Of a stretch of DNA of 64,000 bases, positions 62,988 through 64,000 are shown in pieces. Positions within the stretch are counted from its first letter, which is position 1. Each line of letters starts with the position of its first letter. Under the pieces are notes generated by a model, which saw only the letters and a program-made list of their open reading frames with translations, was not told where the DNA came from and did no database searches. Source of the stretch: an uncultured Blautia sp. (lineage in GTDB: Bacteria; Bacillota; Clostridia; Lachnospirales; Lachnospiraceae); assembly GCF_947654165.1 (NCBI RefSeq), contig NZ_CANTKB010000001.1:1-64000 (forward strand), read 5' to 3'. Both the position numbers and the translations under genes were made by a program.

Positions 62988-63860
62988 TTAATGCGCATTA
63001 AAGATCGAGCGGCTCAAACTTGCCGTTTTCATCAAACTGAAACAGAGAATCACTGTGTAAGCCGCCACGCCAAAGAGCGCCGAGTGCATGTTATCGGAGA
63101 TTTCAATGGTAGATACCAGCACTGCATAAATGCCGACGCATACCATCATAAAAAATCCCTGAAAACCGAGAGCTAAAAGCCCACGGAGATAGTTATTTCC
63201 CACCTGCCCCCATTCTCGGTTGGAAAGCGTGGCAAATGGGATCGGCGCAACCGAGGTATAAAGGTAGATCTCAATCATACGGCCATATAAAATGACCGTA
63301 ATCAGGACAGACAGAATCTTCATACATAAGCTGACGAGCATACTCTCCAGGGCAAGCACAACCAGCTCCCCTACATTCATAGATTCCATAGCGGTATTCA
63401 TAGCATCCAGCATGGAGTCCACATTGATCGCTGTATCAGAACTGATCACACCTCCCGCCGCATTGACTACATACTGTCCCACATCAAAGACCGCCATAGT
63501 AATCGTGAAGGTATTGGAAACCAGCCAGACCGCCACCCACATCTTGAAGAAATATTTAAAAAACATCCAGGTGTCGATCTCGTGCATGTTATTCTTTTCC
63601 GTCAGCATGGAAATCAGCTCATAGCACAGCACAAACGTGATGATCATCCCCGCAATGGGGATAATCACCGAGTTTGACAGGTTCTGTATCAGGCTGAAAA
63701 TGCTACCGTTCCATGCCTGGGGCGTCTGTCCAACCTGGGACGCAATCTCCCCGGTCTTTTCATTGACATCTGTGAACATTGTAGTCAGGTTGGACGTTAC
63801 CATCCCCGTCAGAAGATCCCTCATCCAGTTCTCGATTGCCTCGAAAATGCCATCGAACAT
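62988..63860 (-). CDS. VirB6/TrbL-like conjugation membrane protein
   Basis: A 290-residue membrane protein with about six helices: SVIIPIAGMIITFVLCYELISML, WMFFKYFFKMWVAVWLVSNTFTITMAVF, VVLALESMLVSLCMKILSVLITVILYG, GLLALGFQGFFMMVCVGIYAVLVS. It matches the VirB6/TrbL-type channel subunits of Firmicute ICEs in position (between Maff2 and PrgI) and topology. GAAAGGGGACTC precedes the ATG. Confidence 0.88.
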   Translation of the reverse strand: MFDGIFEAIENWMRDLLTGMVTSNLTTMFTDVNEKTGEIASQVGQTPQAWNGSIFSLIQNLSNSVIIPIAGMIITFVLCYELISMLTEKNNMHEIDTWMFFKYFFKMWVAVWLVSNTFTITMAVFDVGQYVVNAAGGVISSDTAINVDSMLDAMNTAMESMNVGELVVLALESMLVSLCMKILSVLITVILYGRMIEIYLYTSVAPIPFATLSNREWGQVGNNYLRGLLALGFQGFFMMVCVGIYAVLVSTIEISDNMHSALFGVAAYTVILCFSLMKTASLSRSIFNAH

Positions 63861-63880
63861 AAATGAGTCCCCTTTCTACG

Positions 63881-64000
63881 TCAGAACAGCCCTCCAAGTA
63901 AGGGGATAAGCTGCGTTCCGATCAGGACTACCCCTCCTCCGGCCATAAGTTGTTTAATTCCCTGGCTTTTAGCCCCTGGATTGTCATTTCCGTATCCTTC
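63881..64000 (-). CDS. Maff2 family small membrane protein (partial, runs off the window)
   Basis: The last 39 residues of a gene whose start is beyond the right edge: PGAKSQGIKQLMAGGGVVLIGTQLIPLLGGLF. This is the C-terminus of Maff2 family mobile element proteins, small VirB2-like candidates with two membrane helices. It lies 20 bases upstream of the VirB6-like gene, the usual order. The coupling protein VirD4 normally comes just before it, outside the window. Confidence 0.85.
   Translation of the reverse strand, partial: EGYGNDNPGAKSQGIKQLMAGGGVVLIGTQLIPLLGGLF

Noticed and set aside
1..64000. CRISPR array, rRNA or tRNA genes
   Set aside because: No regularly spaced direct repeats and no tRNA- or rRNA-like sequence was recognised on reading; a computed scan would be needed for certainty.

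Overview
The window looks like chromosomal DNA of a low- to mid-GC gut-type Firmicute in class Clostridia, probably Lachnospiraceae-like. The evidence is strong AGGAGG-type ribosome binding sites, gene families typical of that group (Maff2, CD1108-family, DUF4315/DUF4366, TTRAP, PrgI), lipoprotein signal peptides and a PTS. No rRNA, tRNA or CRISPR array was recognised. Almost everything is on the minus strand.

Layout by position. (1) 54-5995: a four-gene LlaJI-type restriction-modification operon, made of two 5-methylcytosine methyltransferases, an McrB-like GTPase and a LlaJI/McrC-like nuclease subunit. It is read from one strong promoter whose -35 box lies in a palindrome of GCGTC/GACGC, the sequence LlaJI is reported to recognise. 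(2) 6132-10250: mobile-element regulation and recombination genes, namely a large serine recombinase, a SHOCT-like small protein, an unidentified gene remnant, an HTH_16-like protein, a sigma-70-like factor and a divergent XRE regulator. (3) 10287-18953: a nearly self-contained beta-glucoside PTS block with EIIBCA, MATE exporter, GH1 phospho-beta-glucosidase, iron alcohol dehydrogenase, HPr, pyrophosphatase and Enzyme I. This HPr keeps His15 but has Lys at position 46, where regulatory HPr has Ser. (4) 19040-34881: a dense run of redox and lipoprotein genes: MerR, amidohydrolase, five flavodoxin-fold proteins (three of them lipoproteins), an old-yellow-enzyme type reductase, a permease, a frameshifted C39-like peptidase, DUF362, cyclophilin-like, DUF4405, CMD-cupin, SDR, tautomerase, AKR and flavin reductase, with a LysR regulator at the upstream end. 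(5) 34882-64000: the conjugation block of an integrative conjugative element (ICE). It has a putative oriT, MobC/MobA relaxase, ArdC-type antirestriction protein, a giant LtrC-like methylase-helicase split by a complete group II intron, a toxin-antitoxin pair, topoisomerase III, CD1108-family NlpC/P60 protein, DNA methyltransferase, VirB4, PrgI, VirB6-like protein and the start of a Maff2 gene cut by the window edge.

The relaxase-to-VirB block and the sigma/HTH/SHOCT/recombinase block are the two halves usually found at opposite ends of one Tn1549-like ICE. My working interpretation is therefore one large ICE, with its recombination end near 6.1 kb, that carries the PTS block and the redox cluster as cargo. 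The R-M operon would lie just outside or at its edge. This is inference: no att repeats could be demonstrated by eye, and two separate elements flanking chromosomal genes remain possible.

The points most worth a second look are the methylation-site palindrome in the R-M promoter, the portable PTS with a Ser46-less HPr, the group II intron placed exactly in a conserved helicase motif, the extracytoplasmic flavodoxin cluster with a formylglycine-enzyme-like/flavodoxin fusion, and a C39-like peptidase split by two compensating frameshifts.
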